From: Scalesia atractyloides
Lineage: Eukaryota > Streptophyta > Magnoliopsida > Asterales > Asteraceae
NCBI GenBank assembly: GCA_947069175.1
Contig: CAMTDV010000002.1
Span: forward strand, 11,648,988 to 11,712,987
Length of the DNA stretch: 64,000 nt
Direction: 5' to 3'
Part shown: in pieces, positions 12,446 to 24,130 of the stretch
Numbering within the stretch: position 1 is the stretch's first letter
Layout of the letters: the number at the start of each line of letters is the position of its first letter
Program-made: the position numbers and the translations under genes
Notes under the pieces: model-generated
Database searches by the model: none
What the model was told of the DNA's origin: nothing
What the model saw: only the letters and a program-made list of their open reading frames with translations

Positions 12446-13259
12446 GCAGCGAGAAAAGTGTAACTGCCCATTTTAACTTGGTTTTGAAGGGTCTTTTCAG
12501 ATATTAATCATTTGAAACATTTTGGCAGAGCTTAGAGGCGAAATTTGGTGTTCTTGTGGGTTCCAAACAATTTCTAAACATTTACTTTTGTGTTGTTGAT
12601 TTCTATGAACATTACAATTGAAGGTGTGATGATTTGCAAGATCATGAGTTGCTAAACTCATTGTGATCATCCTAGGTGGAAGGTTTGCTTGAACAATTGT
12701 GTTTTGATTTCTAATTTCTAGAATAATAGACTTGCAATATTGTAGTTTGTTATGGTGTTTGGATATTTTTTGGTAAATTGTTGATTGATGTTTTAATTCT
12801 TGCTTCAATCATACGTTCTTGGTGTCATTGACAATCGAGATATCACGGGAAGGTTTAAGGATTGGATATTAGTTAATTGGTCATCGGGTAATAACCTTAC
12901 ATTGTAGTAATCTGAGTACTTAGTTCCCTTTTATCACGAACAATTATTAAAACACGAGTCATGTCTATGTGACTCTTTCTAGTTGAATTTGAAACACAAG
13001 CATTAATCGAAACCGAAACTTAGGATGGTTACTTGCTTCTAATTTGTTAAAAACAACCAATATTTGAATTGCATTTACTTTAATTTCAAAACCAAATCAC
13101 CAAAATCCTGAATTCATTTCGTGCATTAGATAAAGTAGTCAATTTAGTATAAACCTTAGATAGCACATATTCCACAATCTCCCTGTGTTTAAGACCCACT
13201 TACCGACATCTTTTAGTAGTATTTGGATTAAATTTACGTGAGACATCGACATCACGTCA

Positions 13260-14448
13260 CTTTCATTCATCATGTGGTTGTCAGATATGGTACAGCTGTG
13301 CGTTGTCGTGTGCTTGTAGGCTGGAAAAGTACGTACGTGCAGGTAATACTTGTTAAACACGAAACGATGTGTCTTATATATGTCCGTTAATCATGTGACT
13401 TTTAATAGTGCATTGTTTTAACCGTGCAGAGCGTTTGATTCAACTCGAAGACGTAGACATCTTCTGGCAGAGGCTTAACTTTCAACCATGTAAATTGATA
13501 CAGGATAACCTTGACGTGTTAGAAGAGCTCAATATTGTTAGGCAACAGTTAGAGTCACACCCCCTGCTCAGAAAAAAAGCTTGTTGGCAAAGATTAAAGC
13601 GGCGTTGACTCCAACCAAATCTACAAAGAAACCACCGGTTGTCCAACATAATACTCGTGGACGGCCAACAACAAAGCAAGTACAACAATGGTTTGACGAG
13701 GCCGCCCATAGAGACGAAGAATTGAGGAGAAGCTCCTTTGGTGATACAAACACGTGCTTTCAAGGTTCCCAACAAAGTACATACCATGCCCCCCGCCACT
13801 GCTCGTACGTTCCATCCTAGACCTCTCAACAGATCGGTCATAAAGTCTCAAAAACCCAACGTGGGTCGAAGCCGTTGAACGAGTTCTAAACAAAAAGAGA
13901 TTCGAGACGATAACGGTTTTTCGTTGATAGTGGGCGATGAGAATGTGTCAATCATCAAACGGTTTAAGTCTCTCCTTCCGACATTGTTTCACCCGTACAT
14001 CTCGAGCATACAAGATGTGAGGCCAGATGGTCATTGTGGGTTTCGGTCTGTGGTTGTGGGCTTGGGTCAGTGGAACGTTGTTCCCCCACTCACTAGATGG
14101 ACTTCCCCACGCAGGGCTTCTTATTGCACAAAGGTACGGTATTGTGGTGCACCTGTTAAGCATTGCTGGGAGTTCCACCTTCTTCCTGATATTGAGTCCT
14201 CCGGCTGATCGAGAACCACAAATGATAATGCTTGCACATGTTAAGGATAATCACTTCATACATATTAAGCTGGAAGGCCAATATCCAATGCCGACAATAA
14301 ATGGGCTATGGTTGACGTACCAAAGACTCGCTGCAGAACAATGGAAATATATGCACACGCCCCGTTTAGAATGGTATACATCGATAATGATCCCCCACCA
14401 AATTCAAACCCGAGTATTAATTTCATCGACAGTGAATCGGAAGAATGA
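13260..14448 (+). pseudogene. MULE transposase C-terminal part with OTU-like domain
   Basis: After the TSD CTTTC, frame continues into CGCQIWYSCALSCAC, a SWIM-type zinc-finger region, then LEKYVRA. A GT-AG intron fits 13343-13429; the next exon reads ERLIQLEDVDIFWQRLNF. A proline/lysine-rich linker with RGRPTTKQVQQW follows, then the OTU-like motif DVRPDGHCGFRS (DGxC catalytic cysteine) near 14010-14045, GLLIAQRYGIVVHLLSIAG, and HVKDNHFIHIKLEG with the expected histidine. The protein is broken. Frame shifts occur in the linker (13600-13920), after VVVGLGQ (with apparent loss of roughly 50 codons) and near 14370. The likely original stop is TGA at 14446-14448. OTU-bearing MULEs are a known plant group; the assignment rests on motifs only. 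Confidence 0.75.
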
Positions 14449-14612
14449 GTTTTGTATAATTAATATGATTTTTTGTATAATTAATATGATTTTTGTATAA
14501 TTAATATGATTTTTTGTATAATTAATATGATTTTTGTATAATTAATATGATTTTTGTTTAATTAATATGATTTTTTATAATTAAATTGATTTTTGTTTAA
14601 TTAATATGATTT
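14449..14612 (+). repeat. AT-rich tandem repeat, about 19-bp unit
   Basis: TTTTTGTATAATTAATATGA-type units repeat about eight times, with slightly different T-run lengths. They start right after the MULE stop codon. Confidence 0.85.
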
Positions 14613-14639
14613 TCTATATAAAAGAAAAAGATTAAAAAA

Positions 14640-15206
14640 ACAATATGAATATACACAGCGTACAGACCTAGACTAGACGTTTGTTGTTGGCTAAAAGACC
14701 ATTTTACCCCTGAATTCCACCCGTCTAGGCCTAACCCAGGGGTATAAAGGTAATATTGAACAACTAGACGCCCCATCTAGCGCTAGACGCAGCATACACT
14801 TTGAGCGGCAAATTTAAAGTGTTTAAATTTTTTGAATTTAAAAGGGAAATGGTTAATTACCATTTTACCCCTGAGTTGCCACCCGTCTAGGCCTAATTCA
14901 GGGGTAAAATGGTAATTAACCATTTCCTTAGACTGTCAGTCTAGTTCTAGATGCTACGTCTTGAATAATTACCATTTTACCCCCGAATTAGGCCTAGACG
15001 GGTGGCAACTTAGGGGTAAAATGGTAATTAACCATTTCCACTACGCGGGTCGTCTAGATCTAGACGCCCCGTCCATGCATCGTATATGAGTGGATAATCT
15101 AGACGACCAGCTGCACACGATCACAAACACAAATACACACACATACATATAAACAACCTTGATCAGGCGTATTTCGAGCGTATTTTTTCGAATTCAAGCA
15201 TCTCAG
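14640..15206. repeat. Inverted-repeat leader of the Athila-like locus
   Basis: At 14845-14874 and 14898-14927 are perfect 30-bp inverted arms beginning GGAAATGGTTAATTACC. A third partial unit lies at 14967-15039, with GAATTAGGCCTAGAC inverted relative to GTCTAGGCCTAATTC. The motif CTAGACG or its complement recurs. From about 15110 the sequence looks like an untranslated leader ending at a possible splice donor (CTCAG/GTACGT at 15207). An upstream degraded version lies at 14700-14755. Confidence 0.7.
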
Positions 15207-17189
15207 GTACGTATTCTAACCTATACTTCATTATTCTTGAATGTATTATACATTTAGACCGTGGGTTGTTTGGTTATTTGATGAATTTTTAGGGTTTTGG
15301 GTGTTATGTGTTGAAGATGATGGGTTTTTGGTCGAATAGGATGGGGCGTCTACCCCTAGACGACCCCCATAGACGACCCGGTTATTTTTTTTGTTATTAT
15401 TTCTTTTATTTAAGATTGTTAATTGTTTTTATTATTGTTAATTGTTACTATTTGTGTTATATTGTTATTATATGTCTTATATTGTTATTATTATTGTTAA
15501 TTGTTAGTATTATTGTATGTATACGGTATTTTCTTGCAGTTGAGTATTGAAGATCAGATACACGGGGCTCCACATCCGCATGGTCCGCGGCGGGCTCCGC
15601 CAACGCCGGCGGATCTACTACGCGGTCACCCATATCTAGAGTTTCCACCCGACACCAAGGCCGCCCGTTTTTGCGGGAAGCTTAGGCGGATGCACGTTGG
15701 ATCGCATGCGCGGTCGACTAGGATGCGATCGAGGCGATTGGTGAGACGCCGACACTGCGTTATTTCATTCCCGTAGATTCACCGTGGCATCTTTATTTGA
15801 CTTGGTTGGCACGCCGAGCTATTAGGAGCTGTTGATCGAGTTTTTGTCGACATTCACATTTCACCCTCCACGGGTCGACCAACCGCCTCCACAGCCACAG
15901 GCTCCTCCCCCTCCGCCTGAGGTTTCTTTTAGGCTTGCCAGTGTTTAGCGTTCGATGACGGTAACTGAGCATGTTGTTCATAGCGGTTTATACATGCAGG
16001 AGGAGATTGCTACAGATGTTTATACGCAGGGGCTAGTAGTGGTGCCCACTCTTTTAGGATTTTGGGAGGTGGTTGCGAGGCAGGACACTTGGGAGCACTT
16101 GAGGCGAAGGGGAGGATTTCACATGTTGATAGCCCATTATACAGGTACGTACGTTTATTACAATAATTATTGTGACTATTATTAGTATAAATTAATTTAT
16201 GTATTTCGCTAACAATATCTGCAGGTATCTACATAGGATGCTCGATACTTCTATTACCGCTCGCAGCCACAGCCATGAGTGGTGTACGAGCACCGACCTC
16301 TTTTTCTACTATTGCTTATTGTACTGGAGGCCGTGCGCACTTGCACACGGTCTGGCCCAGTACTTCGCCTCTGCCCATCACCAGCAGAAGCGCGGATTTT
16401 TGTATGGCGACGCGTACGTGACCGTTATTGCCCGTTCGTTGGGACATTTTCCGGAGACGGACCCACACTTACGGCCGGCCATACCATCGATGCGGATAGG
16501 TTTTCAGACGTTGCGGGGGATGAAGCTTGTTAAGAGGTTTGGCCTCCTCGGCGAGCGATTTAAAACCCGCGCATGTGAGCTATGGATTCCGGAGACCCTA
16601 CCGGAGCACTTCGATTCGGTCTATCCTCCGGAAGATGAGGCAGCGGTCGTTCAGGACCCTCCGGAGGATTTAGACGGACCAGCACCGCCACAGCCACCAC
16701 CACTGTCACACCCCGACCCGCAGCGGAAATAAGAGTCGGGGCATAATTGGGTTATCACCAAAGCACATGACATTTACTATTATGTTCCATTATTAAATGA
16801 AGTCAAAGTTACATTTCTCAAACGTTCAAACATGTTCATTCATTACAAAGGAAAATAACCAAACATAATATTCCAAATACTAAATCGTTTTATTTCTTCT
16901 AATCCAGATCCTACGTGTTCCTAGCTGCTGCTGGTTCACCTGTATCATGTGTAAAATGGGAGGTTTTTGGGTCAACATAAGTTGGCGAGTGAACCTTATA
17001 GATAAACATTTAATAATGACTTTCTGGTTAGTTTATCAATAAAATATTGTGCATAATCATAAAAGAGCATATGTATGAAATCAAGCAATGGCAACATCAG
17101 TTACAATTATAACATACATTAACAATCGATAGCATACATGAACATACTAACATCATATGAAAATTAACATAAATGAACTGTGAGATCGA

Positions 17190-17345
17190 GGCTCAATCAA
17201 ACGGAGCCGATCGTATTGCATGAACTGAAAATGTAAATTGAACTGTGTGCTCAAGGCTCAATCAAACGGAGCCGAGCGTATTGCATGTATTGAAATGTAA
17301 ATGAAATGACCGATCAAGGCTCAATCAAACGGAGCCGATCGTGCG
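17190..17345 (-). repeat. Tandem triplication inside family B LTR copy 2
   Basis: AAGGCTCAATCAAACGGAGC recurs three times (near 17190, 17250 and 17307), with spacing about 57-62 bp. The full-length element has the reverse complement once (near 40320), so the expansion is specific to this copy. Confidence 0.85.
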
Positions 17346-17909
17346 GGCACGCCCTGATCAACCGCATAATAAAATGGGGATCAAACTCAACCTCGAGGGA
17401 TGGGGAGCTGCGGCCTCAGCAATTGCATGTACTGAAATAATAATTTGCAAACAATAATAACTACTTATCAGCAACAACTAACACACATGTCATGATATGA
17501 TATATGCACAATAACTTAATTATAATAAGTAAGTGAACAAGACACATGATACACCCCAAAAATGTGATTAAAACGGGGAATTTGAAGGGTTCACTCACAT
17601 TGGGTGCGTTGGATTTGAGTTGGTGAGATGCGCACGATTTAGACGGAGCGAGTCAACGAGGAATCACTGACCTAAATTATAATGGGAAAAATATATTAAA
17701 TGGATGGATTTTATTAAAGATTTTAATGGGATTTTTAGATATATTTTTGTGAGTTTATGGCTATTTTCTATCCTTAGAAATGTTATTTTTAAGTATTTCT
17801 AATTGATTTTTAATTTAAATTAAACAAATAAATATTTAAAAAAAATAATATTTTTTTACTGTTTGACCGTTGACCGTTGACCGTTGACCGGTTCGGTCAG
17901 CGGTAATAC

Positions 17910-18335
17910 TTGCGCCGAGCGGGATTCGAACCGGTGACCTTCCGTTCACGCGCACGTAGCTCTACCAACTGAGCTACGTGACTAACCCGTTAGGATTTCA
18001 GTTTTAATTATATTTATGCACTTATTCGAACTTACCGAAAATTCCTTTATTTTACAAAACGTTTTAATCTCATTGAACCGGTGTTTGTGACGGGACTCGA
18101 TCGCGTGACGTGCAGTTTGTTTTGCACACAGTCCACCGCTGGACTGTGTGTCTAACCCGGTTATATTCTTGAATTATATTATACTTAACAACTACTCGAT
18201 CTAACCCGGTTAGTTTTATGAATAAAAAGGAATGTTATTACGCATGTGTGTGTGTGGTAAGGATCGAACTCGGGACTCGTATATAAACTTTGCACACAGC
18301 CCACCGCTGGACTGTGTGTCTAACCCGTTAACTAT
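17910..18335 (-). repeat. Three tRNA-like modules in family B LTR copy 2
   Basis: The modules sit at 17910-17992, 18087-18155 and 18255-18327, in sense orientation relative to the LTR. The first holds the reverse complement of GTAGCTCAGTTGGTAGAGC and of GGTTCGAATCCC. The other two hold CACACAGTCCACCGCTGGACTGTGTG-type hairpins (arms CACAGTCCA and TGGACTGTG), the last with one mismatch. Confidence 0.7.
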
Positions 18336-19163
18336 CCGAATTTTAATTATTCTTAACCCGTTTTTTTGTGTTCGTCTTCTTCACTATAATTACCGGTTTT
18401 TACTCAGACCACTGGTTCAGAGTTCTACTACTTAAATAACATGATTACTAGTTTGAATGAACAAACCGAACAGTTTGGGGAAAAGAAATACAGGACAGGT
18501 CGTCTTCTTCAGAAAGTCCGGCGAGAACAAGTAACTCTGTTTTTGAACCTCCGGCTGAGAGAGTCTAACAACAGAATTAAAGAATTAGATTTGAAATTGA
18601 ACCAGAGTACATGGATTATTAGCACGATTGAATGTGTTTACCGTTAACTAGCGTGTTTCCGGCGAAATCCAGAGTTTCTCCGGCGAACCCAGAAAATCCA
18701 GCAAGTCTTCTGTGACTGGTTTTGAGTGACGGTTTAATGTTAGTAGTGTCCTAACAATAGATTGAAACAGCAAGAGAGGAAAATCTTACTGGTTTGAGTT
18801 GAACACGGTTTTCCCGGCGAGATTTGCAGGGAATTCCGGCGACAGTTTTCTTGTGCTCAAAGGACTTGAAAACGCGACGAAAAGGGATTGGAGTGTATTT
18901 GAGACGGTTCTGAATCGTATAAATAGATTGGAATCTGAATTATTTGGAGCTTGAATGTCTTTCGGTTTCAAAAAAAACCCAAACTTGAAGTTCATTCAAT
19001 CTGAACTTTAATTAGAAACCGATATTCATCGGTTATAAGTTAACTATGCGAACAAAAACTGATTTGGCGATTCGGCTACCGATTTCCGTTATTCAGATAT
19101 CATTAACCGTTAAGTCGTGTATGCGTATAAAATTCAATTGCTTTCATAATGCTAACAGAAAAC

Positions 19164-19245
19164 AATCGGTGGCGGAGTGGTTTGGAGACGGAGAGATAAG
19201 TCATTGGAGGCAGTTGACCCGGGTTCGAGTCCGGTCAGCTCCAAA
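19164..19245 (+). repeat. tRNA-like module 1 in family B LTR copy 2
   Basis: GGTGGCGGAGTGGTTTGGAG looks like a Ser/Leu-type tRNA A box region. About 45 bases later comes GACCCGGGTTCGAGTCCGGTC, a strong B box. As in the other copies, this module is antisense to the LTR. Confidence 0.65.
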
Positions 19246-19690
19246 TATTTTTTATTTATTTTATTTTAACTTTTTATCAAATATAATTTTTATAGTTTAG
19301 TTATTAATTATGTAACGTTTAAACTCGAAATACTCATAAATATTTAATGTAATTTCATATCTTGGTATTTGATTACAAAACGGAGCGGGTTTTGGAGACC
19401 CGATTTATACAAATGTTACAACCACCTCCCGGGGCGCTCCAGTTTCCTCGGCACTTTATTCCAGGTCATGCCCCGGGAGCTGCAGCATATACGCAATTAC
19501 GAGCCGATGTTGACAGGCTTATGGATTTAATGGGTTGGATGGTTCGGGAGGCACAGGATAGACGAGAGAGAGAGGGGTTACCTGTCATACCGCTCCCACC
19601 ACCTCGAGCACCACATCATCAGCAGCAGCCGCAGCAGCCAGATCCAGATTTCGACTCTGACTCGTATGATAGACGTTTTGTATTTAGTAT

Positions 19691-22600
19691 TCAGTTGTAC
19701 AAATATATATTGTTATGGATGTACAAAGTTATGTTATATATGTTATATTTAAGTTTATTTCAGTTATTCGATTACTTAATGATTGTTTGTTTTGAGTCGA
19801 CATTGAAATATAATACGGAAACAATATAATTTTCAAAATGTTCAATAATATTTACACAAGACAATATTTGAATTCTTTTTAAAATGTTGAAAATAATATT
19901 AAATTAAAATAATATAATATTTTAATGAAAATGTAATATTTAAAAAATAAAATGTAAAAACAATGAAATATTTAAACGATCGAAAACGGTAATATATTTT
20001 TATACAAAAAATAAAAGTTTTTATAATTTAACATCTCAAATTATACCACCAAAACACTTATTTTTCACTAAAAAATATCACCCTTCAACAACAATCAATT
20101 TACCCCACCAAAACACCCTTTATTCAACTAAAAAAAACACCAACGTCCTAGACCGGTCGTCTAGGTCTAGATGGGGCTTCTAGACCCCTTAAATTCTATA
20201 CCGGACATTCCCCTGCTGCCTTATTGAAATCAGTGCCTAGACGACCCGTCTAGGGCACCAAAGGTATCAAAATAGACAGCAGGGGTGTGTGAATATCTTG
20301 AACCTAATAATAATAACAACAACAAAAAATTTATGCATTATATCTACATAATCAAATAAATGATTAGATTATTAGCAATTAATCAACTTGAAATACAGCA
20401 CGAATTAATGCAGTTATTTTCTAGCTTCATGTCGTTGATTTGTGTATGTTTATAAATTGAATAATTTGGATTAAATAAAGTAGTAATCAAACATATTCAA
20501 CTATTTTTATCAACGTTTCAAGGTTAAATTTTCACTATCCATCGGCGCCTCAACATGCAGGTCTTAACTAGTTGGAGAATAAACAGTCAACATGAAACTT
20601 AAGTTCCTTCTTTAGAGTTTTCACATCACTCTCATTTTAGGGATTAATCATCATCATCCCCAACAACAAAAGAATAGCTCCTATACCGGTTGCAACACAT
20701 CAGCTCTTTACCAACTAATCTTATATTTTACAATATGGTGAAAACTTTCTACGACGCCACCCTTAATTCTCTTAGTGTCGAACGAAAGCGCTTAGTTGTG
20801 GAACTCTCATCTCGTTCAGAAACCAAAGTATCATAACATGGTCATGGTGGTTTATGAAATCCATTGTTGTTATATTATAATTAATCTAGTTTTTAATTAT
20901 TTGAGTGGTCAAGTTCAATGTACGTGTTGTTTTATAATTTAATGGATCGATGTTGAGGTTTGAATCCGAGTCCTCTCTTTTAAGAAGCAATATCCCTACC
21001 AAATGGACTAATTTCAAGTTGAAATAAGCTACAAATAAGAGGCCTTTCACCATTTGTAATTAGTGACCTATTACCAACTACACAAGTGTTATTATTTTAT
21101 GTTCATATTCCTCACAAAAGGATGTTTAAAAGCTATAAAAAAATCATAATCTCTGATATGAAACGAACTCTGATGATAATATTTCGTTAGAAAACTGTTT
21201 TTCATTTCCTTTAAGTTTGTTTTATCTATCGGTGTTGAATAAGATACGTACTCTGACGGTAATCTTTCATTAGAAAATAGTTTTTCATTTTTTTAGATCT
21301 TGTTTTATCTATCGATGATGAAGAAAAAACGTTTCTCATTTTATAGGTTTTATTTTATTTGTCGGTGCTTTGTCAGTGATTTCTTGGTAAGCACAGTAAT
21401 AACTTTCTGGTTAGTGATATTTTTGTAAATTGTGTTTTCTAGTAGCGATTTCATTCTTTTTCTTATTAATTTTTATTCTGTTTTGATATATTTGGCTTTC
21501 GCCAAGTACGTATATGTGTTATAGATGATCATCATATGGCAATAGGCAATGAACAACTCCTTGTGTCTTCCTTTGTTGCCAAATAAATCACAAACAATAC
21601 GTATACACACATACACCTATACATGCATTATACACCATAAACAAATACATACGTCAAACACATACATATGGAAGGATTTTGAATTAAAAAGTTTAATTAG
21701 GGCTTAGTGTTTCAAACAAACACGTGTGTCATACAAATACGTGCATAAAATTCGTACCTCGAAATTTAAAATTATATTGTAGTTGCAAATAATTGAAAAT
21801 AATATGTATACTTATTTTTATAGCTGAACACGATTCCTAGAAAGATTTTAAGATGATTCATAGAATCTCTAATAATTAAAACGCTACTTAAAAACTCCAT
21901 GCATTCCATGAAATTATATTTTATTTCATCGGAAGAATCAATTGAAGTAATCAATATTTTGTATATAAGTTGAACCATTGTACTTAGAAATTCTATGCAT
22001 TCCATCAATTGAAGTAATCAATATTTTGTAGAACCCAAAATCATGATTATATGAAGAGACTCGGGTCTCAAATTGAGGAGCTTGGAATATCACTAGAAAT
22101 TGTAAACAAATATCGTTTTTGGTCATTAACTTGAGACAAAATCATGGTCGTGACCCGGTTGTCAACGTGACGTCGGAGTTTGAGCGTCAAAGCCAGCTCA
22201 AAATATTATAGGCTCAAAACAGACAACAAAATTGGGGCTCTTTTAGTAAAAAAAAAATAGTTTTAGATCCTCATATTCATATATCATATATGTATATACA
22301 TAATTATAGATCTTAAACCTCAATGTCAACAATCTCAATGTCAGAGTCACCTACATGTAATATGTTTTTGTTTAGAATTTAAGGCTCTAAGGAAGTGGAA
22401 GACAAAGCGTTTGCTTTATTTCACTCCCCCTTGAGCCGGATTTGTTGAGCGTGTAATGCCTTGGGTTGGGTCCAATGTGACATTAGTGGGTGAGGGTCAA
22501 AAGTTTGTTACAATTAGTATCAAAGTCATATTCTATTTGATCGAATCAATGAAATAAGACAAGAAATTCAAATTTTAAAGTTCAGTGGCTACATTTTGGT

Positions 22601-22925
22601 TTATGAAAAATGAAGATCTAGAATTACTTGTACAAAATAAACTACATAAACTCTGCCAACGATAAAATAGAGAAGATGAATTATTTCGTGGACAAACACT
22701 TGGTGAGGTTAGGTTATATCTTTCAAGAAGAATGTTGCCTACAAAATCATCAATGAAAACATTACTCGTGGCTTTATCAAGATGTGATTTTAATTAGTTT
22801 AACAGGTGAACGACCTATATCTTTTTTTGTTATTTTTCCCAAAGTTTACCTAGTAGGGATATAGTTTTTAAATCAATGAGTTGTGGTTCTCTATTTTTGT
22901 CTGTTTAATTATTTTATGGCTCTTA

Positions 22926-22998
<73 letters not shown>

Positions 22999-23387
22999 TT
23001 ATATATTGATAGCAAGTTACATAAATAATCAGTAGTTGATCGTGTGGCTCGAAGTCTTAGGGCCACTCTGTTTCCAGCTGGGCATGTATTTGCAAATCTT
23101 TTTGAAGAGAATTTATCATATTGCTTCATGTTTCCGGACATCAAGCTTTTGCAATTTAATGCCATTGGATATCTTCTCCTAATCAATAGATACTTGCACA
23201 ATATTTAACATAAAGGTAAAAATTATTTTCGTATATTTTAACAAAATAAGTAAATGTTAATAGTTTGTATAGGTTATTGTGAAGTGTGATGTTGTTTGAC
23301 TCAAAATCACCGACTCTTAAACTTTTATATAGTGAAAAGCTAGTGAAGCATATCACATATATTCCGCAAGATAGTGGGTAATGTGGC
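19691..23387. other. Intergenic DNA, no gene seen
   Basis: This is AT-rich sequence with no convincing coding region. At 20150-20250 CTAGACC/CTAGACG motifs like those at 14690-15080 reappear, possibly the far flank of the Athila-like unit. A 25-bp direct repeat CAATTGAAGTAATCAATATT(TTGTA) occurs near 21938 and 22005. A trinucleotide repeat lies at 22927-22990. A possible diverged coding fragment (23000-23200, minus) is not recognised. Confidence 0.5.
22927..22990. repeat. (TTA)n microsatellite
   Basis: About 21 uninterrupted TTA/ATT units pass into a short (TA)n tract. Confidence 0.97.
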
Positions 23388-24122
23388 TAGGGCTGTAAAC
23401 GAATCGAACGTTTAGCGAATAGTTCGTGAATCGTTCGGCGGGAAGTTCGTTTATGTTCGTTCGATTAGCTTAACGAACGAACACGAACAAAAAATTCCGT
23501 TCGGTTAGCTTAGCAAACGAACACGAACACAGGTCTCGTTCGTTCGACTGCGTTCGTGAACGTTCGGTAAGATGTTCGGTTACGTTCGTGAATGTTCGGT
23601 AAGATGTTCGATACGTTCGTTTATGTTTGTTTGATTATATTAATATTAATAATATAATAAATGATAAACCTTTTATTTAAACATATTGAAAACTTGAAAC
23701 CCTATTTTTTCTAATTTAGCTAAAATTTGAACATTCTAAGACATTTTTGGGATAATTATGTGTAGGTTAGTTAGACTTGATTCATCGTATGGTGGTGTAG
23801 TAAGCTTCTTGTGTTTTAATTTATCATTTAGTGGTTGTATTTAACTACTTATATTTAACGTTTAAGGATAACAATGTTTTTATATTTTTTTGTTTTCTAA
23901 TTAAACGTTCGTTTGGGTTCGTTTTTATTTGCTTGCGTTCGTCTGTGTTCGAGACCAGTGTTCACGAACTGTTCGTGAACAACTGAATATCTTAACGAAC
24001 GAACACGAACATAAACTTATGTTCGGTATGCGTTCATGAACTGTTCACGAACATGTTAATTTCCTTAACGAACGAACACGAACATGACCTCGTTCAGTTC
24101 GTTTGGTTCGTTTACAGCCCTA
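23388..24122. mobile_element. hAT-like non-autonomous element (MITE)
   Basis: The terminal inverted repeats are TAGGGCTGTAAACGAA... at the left and ...TTCGTTTACAGCCCTA at the right. The flanking 8-mers AATGTGGC (23380-23387) and CATGTGGC (24123-24130) agree in 7 of 8 bases, the TSD length of hAT elements. Subterminal regions are full of AACGAACACGAAC motifs in both orientations, typical of hAT transposase binding arrays. No coding potential in 735 bp. Confidence 0.88.
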
Positions 24123-24130
24123 CATGTGGC

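Larger units (their letters stand above)
269..13259 (+). mobile_element. Solo LTR (Athila/Tat-like), host of the nested LARD-like element
   Basis: It starts TGACGGG at 269, ends CACGTCA at 13259 and is flanked by perfect 5-bp duplications CTTTC (264-268 and 13260-13264). Removing the nested insertion (310-12127) leaves about 1.17 kb with TG...CA ends and no coding potential, as expected of a solo LTR. Near its 3' end (13170-13255) is a block with CTCCCTGTG and a later GACATCGACATCACG, a layout I associate with the 3' part of Athila/Tat-type plant LTRs. Family assignment is tentative; the ends and TSD are clear. Confidence 0.75.
16704..19420 (-). mobile_element. Solo LTR of family B (copy 2), reverse orientation
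   Basis: The sequence starts TGTCACACCCCGACCCGCAG (reverse complement of the family B LTR end) and ends AAATGTTACA (reverse complement of its start). The TSD ACCAC is perfect (16699-16703 and 19421-19425). It cuts the proline tract of the Athila-like ORF. It has all the tRNA-like modules of the family and is diverged from copy 1 and from the full-length element. Confidence 0.93.
15207..19690 (+). pseudogene. Athila ORF1-like protein gene, broken and split by a solo LTR
   Basis: The coding stretch lies from about 15540 to 16703 and resumes at 19421. Recognisable pieces are TLRYFIPVDSPWHLYLTWLA (15750-15810), ELLIEFLSTFTFHPPR, FWEVVARQ, RYLHRMLDTSITARS, DLFFYYCLLYWRPCALAHGL and GDAYVTVIARSLGHFPE. 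A proline-rich tail follows, then MDLMGWMVREAQDRRE. The order fits plant Athila ORF1 (gag-like) proteins. Apparent GT-AG introns are 15207-15539 and 16145-16224; removing the second restores frame at the RYLHRM motif. In-frame stops and frame changes occur near 15720, 15815 and 15945, so it is not functional. After the solo LTR (16704-19420) the proline tract resumes at ACCACCTCCC. No protease, RT or integrase follows, so this is either an isolated ORF1 or a gene-like derivative. Family call 0.65. Confidence 0.65.

Noticed and set aside
13482..13893. Overlapping minus-strand ORFs opposite the MULE linker
   Set aside because: They are shadows of the proline/lysine-rich coding strand and carry no motif.
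22923..23201. 92-residue minus-strand ORF as a gene
   Set aside because: Its tail is a run of isoleucines from the (TTA)n repeat, and the rest matches no motif I know. It could be a decayed gene fragment, but that cannot be supported.
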